Origin: an uncultured Pelagibacteraceae bacterium
GTDB lineage: Bacteria > Pseudomonadota > Alphaproteobacteria > Pelagibacterales > Pelagibacteraceae
Reading direction: 5' to 3'
Length of the DNA: 64,000 bases
Assembly (NCBI GenBank): GCA_902571955.1
Contig: CACGDZ010000007.1
Span: 1 to 64,000 of the forward strand
Below the pieces are notes generated by a model, which was not told where the DNA came from, ran no database searches, and saw only the letters and a list, made by a program, of their open reading frames with translations. Both the position numbers and the translations under genes were made by a program. Shown here one piece after another: positions 48,952 to 58,801 of the stretch. Numbering within the stretch: the stretch's first letter is position 1; every line of letters starts with the position of its first letter.

Positions 48952-50383
48952 ATTTAATTTTTAAAATTATTGCAGGCAAGAAAGTTGCAACCAAAAAAGA
49001 TAAAAATAATAAAGATTGAGATATAAAAGGTGAAAATAAATCTTTAGAAAAAATTACTCCCACTAATAAACTTTTGGAAAAATTAGGAAATGGAAACATT
49101 AAAAATCCAGTAAATAGACCAACTATAATTGAAATATAAGCGGTATTTTCATTTACTTTATTATAGAAACTGTAAAAAACAGTCACTACAAATGCGCAAC
49201 AAAATAAATCTGCAAGTAAGAATAAATATAAAATATCAAATCCTTTTGAAGCAACACCAAAAGCAATTACAGACAAGATTAAAATGAAATATTTAGATAT
49301 TTTTAAATAATTAGTTTTTTTATCTAATTTAAAAGTTGCTTTGCCATCAACCACAAATAAACTGGAAATAGCATTAACCAAAGTATCAACAGTTGAAATT
49401 GTTAGTGCAAGACCAAGGATAACGATCAATAAGGACAAAATTTCTGTTTGATCTTTTAATAATAAACTAAAAAATCCTAAATCAGGTCTAATAGATGGAT
49501 CAATAGAAAATGAGACCATCCCAATAAAGCCCATTAAGAAAACTATTGGAACAATTATAAAGAAAGAAATTATCAAACCACTTTTTAATGTTTGAAGATC
49601 TCTTGCTGCATACACTCTTTGCCAATTTCCTTGATGGAATAAATTTGTTGCTGCAACTGCTATAAAAAATGTTAATCCAGCAGTGTAACCTGGTATATAT
49701 TTTGAACTTAGTAATTGAGGATTTTTCTCATGAATTAAAGAAAAAGAAAAATTATTTCCTGAAGATGAACTAATAATTGATATCAAAATAAACAATAAAA
49801 TACCAATTACAATCATTTGAATATTATCAGTAAATATAGATGCTCTCAATCCCCCATAAAGAGTATAGCTTAAGGTAGATACTAAAATTATAGATGCTGT
49901 AATCCACAATTCAGTTCCAGATATATAATTAATCAATACAGCAACTGCTGTTACTTCTGCGCAAAGAAAAATAAACATATAAAAGATTGTCATTAACAAA
50001 ATTAACTTAAATAGGCTTTTGCTAAATTTCTTTCTCATAAACTCAACTAAAGAGGATCCTTTTGGAAACTCATTTCTAATTTTTTTTCCAAAATAAATTA
50101 ATAAAATCATTGGAAAAGCTGTTCCTAATGAATAACCAATGACAGCACCTACTCCACCCCACGTTGCAGCCGCGACGGGACCAAATAAAATCCATGCTCC
50201 TAAAGCTGACGCTACAAGACTTGTGGTAAGTGAAAATAGACCAATGTTTCTATTTGCAGTTAAGTAGTTTTTTATTCCTTTAAATTTTTTAGAATGAAAA
50301 ATTCCCAAAAAAGTAAATATTAAACTAATTGTTATAACTAATACTAATGACATTGATTGAGTTAAAAAATATGTTTTATCCAT
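48944..50383 (-). CDS. thiV: SSS-family sodium:solute symporter, ThiV-like (thiamin pyrimidine precursor uptake)
   Basis: SSS permease; immediately preceded by TPP riboswitch. Confidence 0.82.
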   Translation of the reverse strand: MDKTYFLTQSMSLVLVITISLIFTFLGIFHSKKFKGIKNYLTANRNIGLFSLTTSLVASALGAWILFGPVAAATWGGVGAVIGYSLGTAFPMILLIYFGKKIRNEFPKGSSLVEFMRKKFSKSLFKLILLMTIFYMFIFLCAEVTAVAVLINYISGTELWITASIILVSTLSYTLYGGLRASIFTDNIQMIVIGILLFILISIISSSSGNNFSFSLIHEKNPQLLSSKYIPGYTAGLTFFIAVAATNLFHQGNWQRVYAARDLQTLKSGLIISFFIIVPIVFLMGFIGMVSFSIDPSIRPDLGFFSLLLKDQTEILSLLIVILGLALTISTVDTLVNAISSLFVVDGKATFKLDKKTNYLKISKYFILILSVIAFGVASKGFDILYLFLLADLFCCAFVVTVFYSFYNKVNENTAYISIIVGLFTGFLMFPFPNFSKSLLVGVIFSKDLFSPFISQSLLFLSFLVATFLPAIILKIKFR

Positions 50384-50387
50384 TTTA

Positions 50388-50453
50388 TCCCTTTCTGAAT
50401 TACCGGACAGGTTCTTAGGGTATGATCTCAGTCTGTTAAGACACCCCTTCGTT
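50388..50453 (-). promoter_or_regulatory. TPP riboswitch (THI element)
   Basis: Minus strand AACGAAGGGGTGTCTTAACAGACTGAGATCATACCCTAAGAACCTGTCCGGTAATTCAGAAAGGGA; conserved GGGGTG, CTGAGA, ACCC, GAACCTG. Confidence 0.92.
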
Positions 50454-50503
50454 AATATACTTAATATATTTTTTTTATTATGGAAAGTCTTTTTAAAATT
50501 TAA

Positions 50504-50797
50504 TTATTTGTGATTTTTATGGTTCATTATTTCGATCATACATTGTGTAGCGTATTCTCTCCATTCAGATGAAGTTTTATTTTTTAAGCTATTAAGATGG
50601 TTTCTGTTACTTTGAATATCATCTTTATGTTCAATGTAATCAGCTCCATTTAAGTTTTTCTCCATTTCAGACAAATTTGTTTCCATTGCTTTTATCCATT
50701 CTTTCCCAAGCTCAACACATTTTTGATCATCTTTTTCATCACAAATTTGTTTAAAAAAATTAAAAATAACATCATCAGTATTTACTGAGGTATTCAT
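50504..50797 (-). CDS. Hypothetical protein
   Basis: 97-aa intact ORF, Cys/His/Trp-containing; no family recognised. Confidence 0.5.
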   Translation of the reverse strand: MNTSVNTDDVIFNFFKQICDEKDDQKCVELGKEWIKAMETNLSEMEKNLNGADYIEHKDDIQSNRNHLNSLKNKTSSEWREYATQCMIEIMNHKNHK

Positions 50798-50800
50798 TAA

Positions 50801-51325
50801 CTATTGTTTACAAGTACCAATCGACTCTGGACCACACGTTTGACCATTGGTCCAAGTAGCTCCAGTTAAATTAGCTCCATCAAAATTAGCATTGGTAATG
50901 TTAGATGATGTAAAGTTAGCTTCCATCAAATTAGAGTTTTGAAAATTAGCTTCGATTAATGTTGCGCCCATAAAATCAACTCTAGTTAAGTTTGCTCCAC
51001 TAAAGTTAGTTTTTTCAAAATTCGCACCAATTGAAACAGATTCATAAAGATTAGCTCTTACAAAAGTAGATTCTGGAAACGTACCAAATGATAGATTTGA
51101 TGTCATCATAATGCTTTTATCAAAATTCACTTGAATAAAACTTGCAAAAGAAAGATTTGAATTTGGAAGATAACTTCCTTGTAAATCTTGAGAATCTGAA
51201 AATCTACAATTAGAATAATCTACACCTTCTGTTAAAGGATCGTCACATGCAGCATTTGAATTTGTAAGAAATAAAAAACTCAATAAAGCAAGTAAGATAA
51301 TTTTTTTCATATAAAAAGTTAACAA
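50801..51325 (-). CDS. Pentapeptide-repeat secreted protein
   Basis: Signal peptide; ANFEKTNFSGANLTRVDFMGATLIEANFQNSNLMEANF. Confidence 0.9.
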   Translation of the reverse strand: MLTFYMKKIILLALLSFLFLTNSNAACDDPLTEGVDYSNCRFSDSQDLQGSYLPNSNLSFASFIQVNFDKSIMMTSNLSFGTFPESTFVRANLYESVSIGANFEKTNFSGANLTRVDFMGATLIEANFQNSNLMEANFTSSNITNANFDGANLTGATWTNGQTCGPESIGTCKQ

Positions 51326-51371
51326 ATAAAATATGTCAAAACAATGAATGATTTAAATTTAAATAAAAAGT

Positions 51372-52409
51372 TTATATTCTTACTTTTTTACCAGTTTTTG
51401 CACTTTTAGTTATTGCTGCAAAAATTTTGAGAGAAATTAAACCATCATTACCATTCACTTTTGGTTTAGCTTTTTGAGTAACTACATCAGCAAAATGGTC
51501 AATTTGATTTACTAAGGTATTGTCATCTTTTTTGTTTTTATCTTCATTAACAAAAATCTTATTCCACCAGCTTCGTTCTTTTTTATAAAACCAATATTTA
51601 AGATTAGGAAACTGTAAAGAACCTTTTGTGCCTCCAATCATATATGCAGATTGGTTTGTAATTGGGTATGCAGGATTTTCTCCAGCGGTTAATTCGTAAC
51701 TCCAAGGTGCAACAATTGTATCTGATAAATTTAGTGTACAAAGTGCTCCTGAATTAAAGATCAAACTTATTGTAGCTGTATCTTCTACATGAAATTTTCT
51801 AGTTATATTTGTTGTAAATGCTTGAACGTATTTAATAGATCCAAGTAAGTAACAAATCATATCGATATCATGGACTAAATTAATCCCTAGAGGACCTCCT
51901 CCTTTACTAATTCTCCATTTTTCTTTGTAATAAGCTTTGTGTTTATAAAGCCAACACAATACATTTGCTGAAACGATGTTTCCTAATTTTCCTTTATCGA
52001 TTAACTCTTTTACCTTTGATACTATTGAGTTGTGTCTTCTGTGATACCCTATCAATAACGGTGTGTTATTTTTATTAGCGCTACTAATAATTTTTTTAGC
52101 CGAATTAATATTGTCTGAAATAGGTTTTTCTAACAATACTGGAATTTTTTTTCTTAAAAAACTTACTGTATGCTTTTCATGGAGTTGATTTGGAGTTGCA
52201 ACAATCACTGCATCTAAATTTTTTGAATTTAACAGTTCATCTGTATTTGAATACAATGGGATCTTATATTTTTTGGATAAATTTTTAGCGTTATGACCAA
52301 TCTCTACTATCGAATGAAGGTTTGCCTTCTTTGATTTTTGAATAGCTTTTATATGTTGCAAACCCATTAGTCCTGTTCCAACAATGGATATATTTATTTT
52401 TTTATTCAT
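51372..52409 (-). CDS. Gfo/Idh/MocA family oxidoreductase
   Basis: VGTGLMGLQHIKAIQKS; EKPISDNINSAKKI; GGPLGINLVHDIDM. Confidence 0.9.
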   Translation of the reverse strand: MNKKINISIVGTGLMGLQHIKAIQKSKKANLHSIVEIGHNAKNLSKKYKIPLYSNTDELLNSKNLDAVIVATPNQLHEKHTVSFLRKKIPVLLEKPISDNINSAKKIISSANKNNTPLLIGYHRRHNSIVSKVKELIDKGKLGNIVSANVLCWLYKHKAYYKEKWRISKGGGPLGINLVHDIDMICYLLGSIKYVQAFTTNITRKFHVEDTATISLIFNSGALCTLNLSDTIVAPWSYELTAGENPAYPITNQSAYMIGGTKGSLQFPNLKYWFYKKERSWWNKIFVNEDKNKKDDNTLVNQIDHFADVVTQKAKPKVNGNDGLISLKIFAAITKSAKTGKKVRI

Positions 52410-52410
52410 T

Positions 52411-53412
52411 TTATGAAATATTTATTTTTGTAAAGTACTTATAAAGTTTTTTAGGTTTAATTAAAGTACTTGGAAATTTTTTATTATTGGGCGCATCTGG
52501 ATAGTGTTGAGTTTCTAAACAAACACCCTGGTAAGGAGCAAGTTTATTTTTATACCTCAAACCTTGACTAGTATAGAGCTGTACACCAGGAAGATTTGAA
52601 TAAAAGTCTAATTGAATATTAGTTTTTTTATTTTTTAGAGAAGCTACATAATTTTTATAATTTTTTTTAATACAATATGTTAAATCAAATCCCAATTGAT
52701 TAATTATATTAGATGCTCTCTTTATTTTTTTGTTTTTAATAATGTCTATTTTTTTTCCAATATTTTGGAATATGTTGAAATCATTAATGGTATTTTTAAC
52801 TTTTTTAATTTTACCAGTTGGGATTAATTTATTAGTTACTTCAAGATATTTTTCTGAATTAATTTTTAAATCATGATTGAAAATTGCATCTTTTTTATTT
52901 TTATTTAAATTCCAGTAACTATGATTGGTTAAACTCACATGAGTTAATTCGCTTGATTTATATTGATATTTTATAAATAAGCTTTTATTTCTGATTTCAA
53001 AAATGCACTCTGAATTTAGATCTCCTGGAAAACCTTGGTCTAAATTTTTAGATAACAATTGATAGATAATTTTATTTTTTGAATGATGTTTTATTTTCCA
53101 TTCTAATCTATCAAATCCTATTTTTCCTCCATGGAGTGCATTTCTCCCCTCGTTGCCATCGAGTTTATAAATCTTATTTTTAATCCTAAATCTTGAATTT
53201 GAAATTCTGCCTGCGTACCTTCCACACGTAGCACCTACATAAAAATTTTTATTTCTATAATTTTTTATAGAACCAAGATTTAAGATTAAATTAATCTTTT
53301 TTTGCTTATCATAAACTGCATACAAACAAGCACCGATATTAATTGATATAACTCTTAGATATTTATTTTCTATAATCGAGCTTTGAACTTTCACAAAGCT
53401 TATTATAACCAA
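52411..53412 (-). CDS. Aldose 1-epimerase (galactose mutarotase)
   Basis: GRYAGRISNSRF; NALHGG; LTNHSYWNLN; GVCLETQHYPDAPN. Confidence 0.9.
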   Translation of the reverse strand: MVIISFVKVQSSIIENKYLRVISINIGACLYAVYDKQKKINLILNLGSIKNYRNKNFYVGATCGRYAGRISNSRFRIKNKIYKLDGNEGRNALHGGKIGFDRLEWKIKHHSKNKIIYQLLSKNLDQGFPGDLNSECIFEIRNKSLFIKYQYKSSELTHVSLTNHSYWNLNKNKKDAIFNHDLKINSEKYLEVTNKLIPTGKIKKVKNTINDFNIFQNIGKKIDIIKNKKIKRASNIINQLGFDLTYCIKKNYKNYVASLKNKKTNIQLDFYSNLPGVQLYTSQGLRYKNKLAPYQGVCLETQHYPDAPNNKKFPSTLIKPKKLYKYFTKINIS

Positions 53413-54164
53413 CCTTTATCAACAATATAAGATTGATTTGTGCATCCACCTGATTGTTCTGACGAAAAAAACAACACTGCTTGAGCAAGCTCATGTGGCA
53501 ACAATCGTTCTTTTAGGCATTGGTTTTTCATCAAATCTTTTTCAGATTCCTCATTTAACCAAAGATCAATTTGTCTTTGTGTTAAAACCCATCCTGGTAC
53601 TACTGAGTTAACCCTAATGTTAAATTCACCTAAATCTCTTGCAAATGATCTTGTTAAACCAACTACTCCTGATTTTGCAGCTGTATAAGCTGCCATACCA
53701 CCTTGTCCAACCATCCACGATGAAGATCCTATATTGACAATTACACCACCCTTATTTTCAATCATTGATTTTTTAACTGACTGAACTGTGAAAAAATAAT
53801 GTCTTAAGTTTACATTCATTCTTTCGTTCCAATATTCCTCTGTAACATCATCAATTTTGTGTCTTGTGTCATTAGCAGCATTGTTTATTAAGATATCAAT
53901 TGGGCCTTTTTGATCTATTATGTCTGCTATTGTCTTTTGAAGTTGTTTTATATTTAACAAGTCACATTCAATAAAAGTTGGTATTGAATATTTTTTATTT
54001 TTTATATCCTCAATTAATTTTTCAGCTTCTGACACTTTAATATCTATGAAGTAAACCTCAGAACCTTGTTCACAAAAATGTTCAACAATTGAAGCTCCAA
54101 TTCCTGATCCTCCACCTGTAATAAATACTCTTTTATTTTCTAGATCATAATATTTTACTTTCAT
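53403..54164 (-). CDS. SDR family oxidoreductase
   Basis: ITGGGSGIGASI; NNAAND; YTAAK. Confidence 0.9.
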   Translation of the reverse strand: MKVKYYDLENKRVFITGGGSGIGASIVEHFCEQGSEVYFIDIKVSEAEKLIEDIKNKKYSIPTFIECDLLNIKQLQKTIADIIDQKGPIDILINNAANDTRHKIDDVTEEYWNERMNVNLRHYFFTVQSVKKSMIENKGGVIVNIGSSSWMVGQGGMAAYTAAKSGVVGLTRSFARDLGEFNIRVNSVVPGWVLTQRQIDLWLNEESEKDLMKNQCLKERLLPHELAQAVLFFSSEQSGGCTNQSYIVDKGWL

Positions 54165-54167
54165 TTT

Positions 54168-54222
54168 CCTATTCCTCCGCCTGTTATAAATACTCTTTTG
54201 TTTTTAAAATCATAATGTTTGC
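54168..54222 (-). pseudogene. SDR gene fragment (N-terminal Rossmann segment remnant)
   Basis: Reads HYDFKNKRVFITGGGIGK* vs YYDLENKRVFITGGGSGIG of adjacent SDR; about 38/45 nt identical over the core; no start codon in frame. Confidence 0.7.
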
Positions 54223-54296
54223 AAATTCTATTAATTTAATATTTTTAATTCTGTTTTTTTTATATTTATAGAGAATTTAAATTAAAAATATAGATT

Positions 54297-55145
54297 TTAT
54301 TTAGCTTTATAACCTAAACCAATATTATTTGTTTTTTTACTTGCATCCATAATTTTTGGATATTCATAATTTAATCCTAAAAGCTGTCGTACTTTTGGAT
54401 TTGAATTTTTTTTAAAGTCTTCAGATAAATAAGTGACTAAATCTTCAACTGGTTTTATATATTTAGGAAGAAACTCTATCAGTAATGCTGCTCTTTGATG
54501 ATTTGATTTATTTGATGATGCTCCATGCCAACAGTTGCCATTAAAAAAAACTAAATCTCCAGGATTAGCAACCATTTGTTGTTTATTTGAAAAATCATCA
54601 TTTTCATTTGGATAGTGTAATTTCTTCTGTGATCCAGGTATATATGCAGTTGCTCCTGATTGTTCTGAACAAATATCTAGAGGTATAGTAGCCTGACAGT
54701 TTTGTGCAAATGAACTATTAAGACCCATAGGAAAAGTCTCGCTTTTATAAAAATCCCAATACGGATAATCGATATGAAGTTCTTGACCTATAGATCCTGG
54801 TAGCAATCTACTTGCGCAGTAAGATCCACAAAAAAATTCTGAACCTAAAAGTTTAGACATTAAGCTAAAAATAATATCGTTTGTTATTAATTTACTAAAA
54901 ACCTCACCTTTACCAAACAAATTCCATATCCTTTGCTGAAGTTTAATTTTGTCAGATGATTCAGCCTCAGCATTAAAGTGGGTTTCTTTTTGCTCTTGTG
55001 TATCTGCAAAATAATTAACAATCTCTCTTGCTTCTTTGATATCTTTTAAATTGTATGCATTTTCAATAACTATAACTCCACTTTCATGCATTAATTCATT
55101 TATTGCTTCGGTAATATTAAAACCTTCTCTTGAAAATTTGCGCAT
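54297..55145 (-). CDS. Phytanoyl-CoA dioxygenase (PhyH) family protein
   Basis: QELHIDYPYWD (HxD), GDLVFFNGNCWHGASSNKS. Confidence 0.85.
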   Translation of the reverse strand: MRKFSREGFNITEAINELMHESGVIVIENAYNLKDIKEAREIVNYFADTQEQKETHFNAEAESSDKIKLQQRIWNLFGKGEVFSKLITNDIIFSLMSKLLGSEFFCGSYCASRLLPGSIGQELHIDYPYWDFYKSETFPMGLNSSFAQNCQATIPLDICSEQSGATAYIPGSQKKLHYPNENDDFSNKQQMVANPGDLVFFNGNCWHGASSNKSNHQRAALLIEFLPKYIKPVEDLVTYLSEDFKKNSNPKVRQLLGLNYEYPKIMDASKKTNNIGLGYKAK

Positions 55146-55189
55146 AGATAAATCTTAAGTGAAAAAAAATTAAAAAAAAATAAAAAAAA

Positions 55190-55969
55190 TTATAACTCTA
55201 ATTCTTGAGCAAGATCGCCAATTTTTGCACCACCTGACATCAATCTTTTTACATCTTCACCGCCAAGTTCTGAAGACAATCCTGAACCAATCACTTCTCC
55301 TAAACTTAAAAAAGTATATCTATCTGCAATAAGACGTGCATGAATTTCATTGTGTGTAATAAGTATAATTGCAATATTTCCAAGTCTTTGAACTTTTTTT
55401 ATTGTTTTTAAAACTTCCATTTGCTGCTTTTGACCTAATGCTGATGTAGGTTCATCTAATATTAATATCTTTGCACCAAAGTAAATTGCTCTTGCAATAG
55501 CCAAAGTTTGTCTTTGTCCACCTGACATTGTTCCAACTGGTTGATTAGGGTTTGAAATGTTAATTCCAATTTTAGACATTTCTTCTATTGTTATTCTGTC
55601 CATCTCATCCATTTGCATTAAGCCAAATGCTCCAAGACCTTTTTTTATTTCACGTCCAAGAAAAAAATTTCTTGTTACTGAAGTTAAAGCATTGAGTGCT
55701 AAATCTTGATAAACTGTACCAATACCGGCATCAGATGCTTGTCGCGGTGAAGAAAAATTAACAGTTTCTCCATCAACTTTTATTTCTCCACTTGTCATAA
55801 GATGAACTCCGGATAACACTTTTATCAAAGTTGACTTTCCAGCTCCATTATCGCCTAAAAGAGCGTGAACTTCTCCTGGATAGACATCTAATGAAACACC
55901 GTTTAAAGCGGTAAATGATCCAAATTTTTTTACTACATTTTTTAGTTCTATTAATGGTTTTTTATCCAT
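55190..55969 (-). CDS. Sugar ABC transporter ATPase (single-domain, FrcA-like)
   Basis: GDNGAGKSTLIKVLSG, MSGGQRQTLAIARA, LDEPTSALG. Confidence 0.92.
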   Translation of the reverse strand: MDKKPLIELKNVVKKFGSFTALNGVSLDVYPGEVHALLGDNGAGKSTLIKVLSGVHLMTSGEIKVDGETVNFSSPRQASDAGIGTVYQDLALNALTSVTRNFFLGREIKKGLGAFGLMQMDEMDRITIEEMSKIGINISNPNQPVGTMSGGQRQTLAIARAIYFGAKILILDEPTSALGQKQQMEVLKTIKKVQRLGNIAIILITHNEIHARLIADRYTFLSLGEVIGSGLSSELGGEDVKRLMSGGAKIGDLAQELEL

Positions 55970-57564
55970 TATATATTTCCCATAATTCGTTTCCTAATAT
56001 TCTCATTTGTAAGAGCAGCAGTAACAAGAACAGCTCCAAGGAAGACTCTATAGAATGATCCATCAATTCCTGGAATATAAAAGAAAGCTTCTTTTGCTAT
56101 TCCAAAAATAATTGTACCTAGAATAATTCCACCTATTGTTCCAAAACCTCCTGTTAGCACGACACCACCAATAACAGCTGCAGCAATTGCTTCTAATTCT
56201 TTTAAATTACCTTTAGCTGTATCCGCAGTATTAACCTCAAATACTTGACATGCTGCAAACATAGTTGCGCAGAATGCAGTATTCACAAATAATGAAATCT
56301 TAACTTTGTTTGTTGGTACACCATTAGCCTTTGCAGCACTAAGATTTCCTCCAGTTGAATAAATCCAGTTACCTGCTTGAGTTTTGCTCAAAATTAAATA
56401 AAAAATTAGAGCGATAAGTGCCCAAATCATTAAACAGGAATACATTCCTTTAGCAAATATGTTCCCATAGTTATTTACGTTCCAGTCTGCTGTAAAATAC
56501 AACCAGTTAAAAATTGGTTCCATAATATCGCCTCCAAAGAAGTTAGCGACTGGTCGTGCGGTATAAATTGTGTCAATATAAGCCTTTGCTATATCAATAT
56601 CAGTAACTGCTTTTGCTGCAACTTCAGGAACATTAACTCCAGCTTCTATTTTCTTTGTCAAAATTTCCACCATAGAATCATTGCCAGATTTTTTTGCTCC
56701 AGCTAAAGATTTTTCTAAAGTTGCAATCATTTTTTCTGAATTTGAGGCAGTTTTGAAAGTAGCAACTTTTTCGTTAATATATGTTAATCGTTCAGTTAAT
56801 TTTGCTACAGTGCTTGCCGGCACAGTGCTAAGAATTTCTAATAGTTGGTCATTTGGTAAATTTTTAGCCGCATCCCTTTCCATTTCTCCATGACCTGGTA
56901 CATTTATGATATTTTTAATATCTGGTAAATCTGTAACGGTTGTTGATCCAGCAGTTTGATCAGGGGCTCTATTAAATGCTCTATAGGATACTTCTGTTAA
57001 ACCTCTTAAAAAGAAAAGTCCACCTAGTGTAACAATGAAAGAAGCTATACCACTTTTTACTATTATCCATCCCTGTATCCATCCAAAAGATAGGGTCATG
57101 CATAAAGTAATTAATATTGCTAGTAGTGGAGAAACATCTCTTATTTCAAATAACCTTAATCCCTCAAAATGAAAACCTCCTTCAAAAGATATATAAGGAA
57201 TAACAACAGCAAAACCCCATTTTAGTATCATTGCCATACAACCACCAGCAAAACCGATCATTGAACCAACGGAAAGATCAAATTCACCTGCTATAATTAA
57301 CATTCCAGCAGCAAGCGCAACGATTCCTAATTGAGCAATTACTCTAAAATTATTTCTAATTCCTAATGCATTAAATCCTTCACCAGAAAAAGGGTTAAAG
57401 GAAAATTGTCCTTCTGGAATAGAAAAATATCCCAACATACAAAAAAGTAAAACCATCACTCCAAAAGGTCCAACCTCTGGACGGGACGTTAATGCAGAAT
57501 ACCATTTTTTTTCACCCTGTCGGTCTGACTCTTGTCTGGGTTTTTTTGTCGTTGATGTGTTCAT
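55969..57564 (-). CDS. Sugar ABC transporter permease with large hydrophilic insertion
   Basis: AGEFDLSVGSMIGFAGG; AAVIGGVVLTGGFGTIGGIILG; RbsC/FrcC-like. Confidence 0.92.
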   Translation of the reverse strand: MNTSTTKKPRQESDRQGEKKWYSALTSRPEVGPFGVMVLLFCMLGYFSIPEGQFSFNPFSGEGFNALGIRNNFRVIAQLGIVALAAGMLIIAGEFDLSVGSMIGFAGGCMAMILKWGFAVVIPYISFEGGFHFEGLRLFEIRDVSPLLAILITLCMTLSFGWIQGWIIVKSGIASFIVTLGGLFFLRGLTEVSYRAFNRAPDQTAGSTTVTDLPDIKNIINVPGHGEMERDAAKNLPNDQLLEILSTVPASTVAKLTERLTYINEKVATFKTASNSEKMIATLEKSLAGAKKSGNDSMVEILTKKIEAGVNVPEVAAKAVTDIDIAKAYIDTIYTARPVANFFGGDIMEPIFNWLYFTADWNVNNYGNIFAKGMYSCLMIWALIALIFYLILSKTQAGNWIYSTGGNLSAAKANGVPTNKVKISLFVNTAFCATMFAACQVFEVNTADTAKGNLKELEAIAAAVIGGVVLTGGFGTIGGIILGTIIFGIAKEAFFYIPGIDGSFYRVFLGAVLVTAALTNENIRKRIMGNI

Positions 57565-57595
57565 TTATTAAAAGACTTATTAATTTATAAAAAAA

Positions 57596-57621
57596 AAGGG
57601 CCGACTGAATAATCGACCCTT
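57596..57621 (-). terminator. Attenuator/terminator hairpin between substrate-binding protein and permease
   Basis: Minus AAGGGTCGA-...-TCGGCCCTT followed by T-run; 9-bp stem with one G-U. Confidence 0.85.
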
Positions 57622-57635
57622 TAAATGTTTACTGA

Positions 57636-58541
57636 CTATCTATCAATTCCCGCTAAAGCAGCAACTGAAGAAGCGTTAGACTTGTCAACGAAGCCAGGTC
57701 CTGATGGGATGTTAGCTCCTGGAAGAAGTCCAGCACTGTTGTTGTACAAGTGTAATACGATAACTGGCATATAACCTTGTAATCTTTGTTGTTGATCGAT
57801 AGTGAAAGAAACTCTTCCAGATCCGATTAGGTCCATCACTGCAGGACTCAAGTCGAAGCAAGAGTGGTGTACTGTCATACCAAGATCAACTAAAGCTTTA
57901 TCAACAGCTTCACATACGTGTGGTCCTACTGAAAGGATTGCATTGATATCACTGTTAGCTTGTAAAGCAGCAGTAGCTCTAGTTTGAATAGTTGCAGGGT
58001 CAGATGTAGTATCAGTCATTTGCATAGGAACTGCAGAACCGTAACCTTCACATCTGTCTACAAGAGCTGTGTTGTATGCTTCTTGAATCATACACAATGC
58101 TTTAGTAGCACCTTCAGCTTTTGCTCTTTCACCAGCTTTTTGTCCAGCAAGTAATTCAGGCTGACCAACGTGCATTAAAGCACCTAGGCTAGCAGAAGAC
58201 TCTAAACCAGAGTTCATTGTAATTACTGGAACACCAGCAGCAACAGCAGCTTTAATAGCTGGGCCTAATGCATCTGGGTCTGGTAAAGAAATTACCATTC
58301 CATCTGGTTGAGTAGCTGCAGCAGCTTGAATTGAGCTTGCCATGTCAGCCATATCAGCAGAAGGGTTGTAGATGTATTCAAAGTCAGCACCGATTGCTCT
58401 AGCTGCATCTTCACCACCTTTTTGAACTACTGGCCAAAAAGGATCTTTACCTTCACCATGAGTAATCATGACGTATCTTTCAGCGAACGCAGAAGTTGCA
58501 AATAATGCAAGAGCTGCAATCGAAAGTATAAGTTTTTTCAT
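57636..58541 (-). CDS. Sugar ABC transporter substrate-binding protein (ORF to 58553; likely start MKKLILSIAALALFATSAFA)
   Basis: Periplasmic-binding-protein type 1 pattern; signal peptide. Confidence 0.92.
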   Translation of the reverse strand: MKKLILSIAALALFATSAFAERYVMITHGEGKDPFWPVVQKGGEDAARAIGADFEYIYNPSADMADMASSIQAAAATQPDGMVISLPDPDALGPAIKAAVAAGVPVITMNSGLESSASLGALMHVGQPELLAGQKAGERAKAEGATKALCMIQEAYNTALVDRCEGYGSAVPMQMTDTTSDPATIQTRATAALQANSDINAILSVGPHVCEAVDKALVDLGMTVHHSCFDLSPAVMDLIGSGRVSFTIDQQQRLQGYMPVIVLHLYNNSAGLLPGANIPSGPGFVDKSNASSVAALAGIDR

Positions 58542-58801
58542 TATTTCCCTCATTTTAGTTAGTTAATTTAATATATATATATTAATTATTAAGTCAGGAT
58601 TAAATCACATTCAAACATAAGTAGTAAAGTAAAAAATAAAATTATTAACAATTTATATATAATAACTATATCTAATTTTATTTTGGTAAAATTAAAATAA
58701 ATTCAACTGTTGGTTGATATTTGTTTTTTATGATTTTTTTTTATTTTTTCATACTTTTAGAAAAATTTAATTTTTTTTTATTAAATTATGAATAGAATTT
58801 T

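Noticed and set aside
50801-51325. Repeated short units that might look like a repeat array
   Set aside because: Explained by pentapeptide-repeat coding (AxLxx), not a DNA repeat or CRISPR
55146-55189. A-rich tract with AAATAAAAAAAATT
   Set aside because: Low-complexity intergenic sequence; no palindrome or ORF to support a feature
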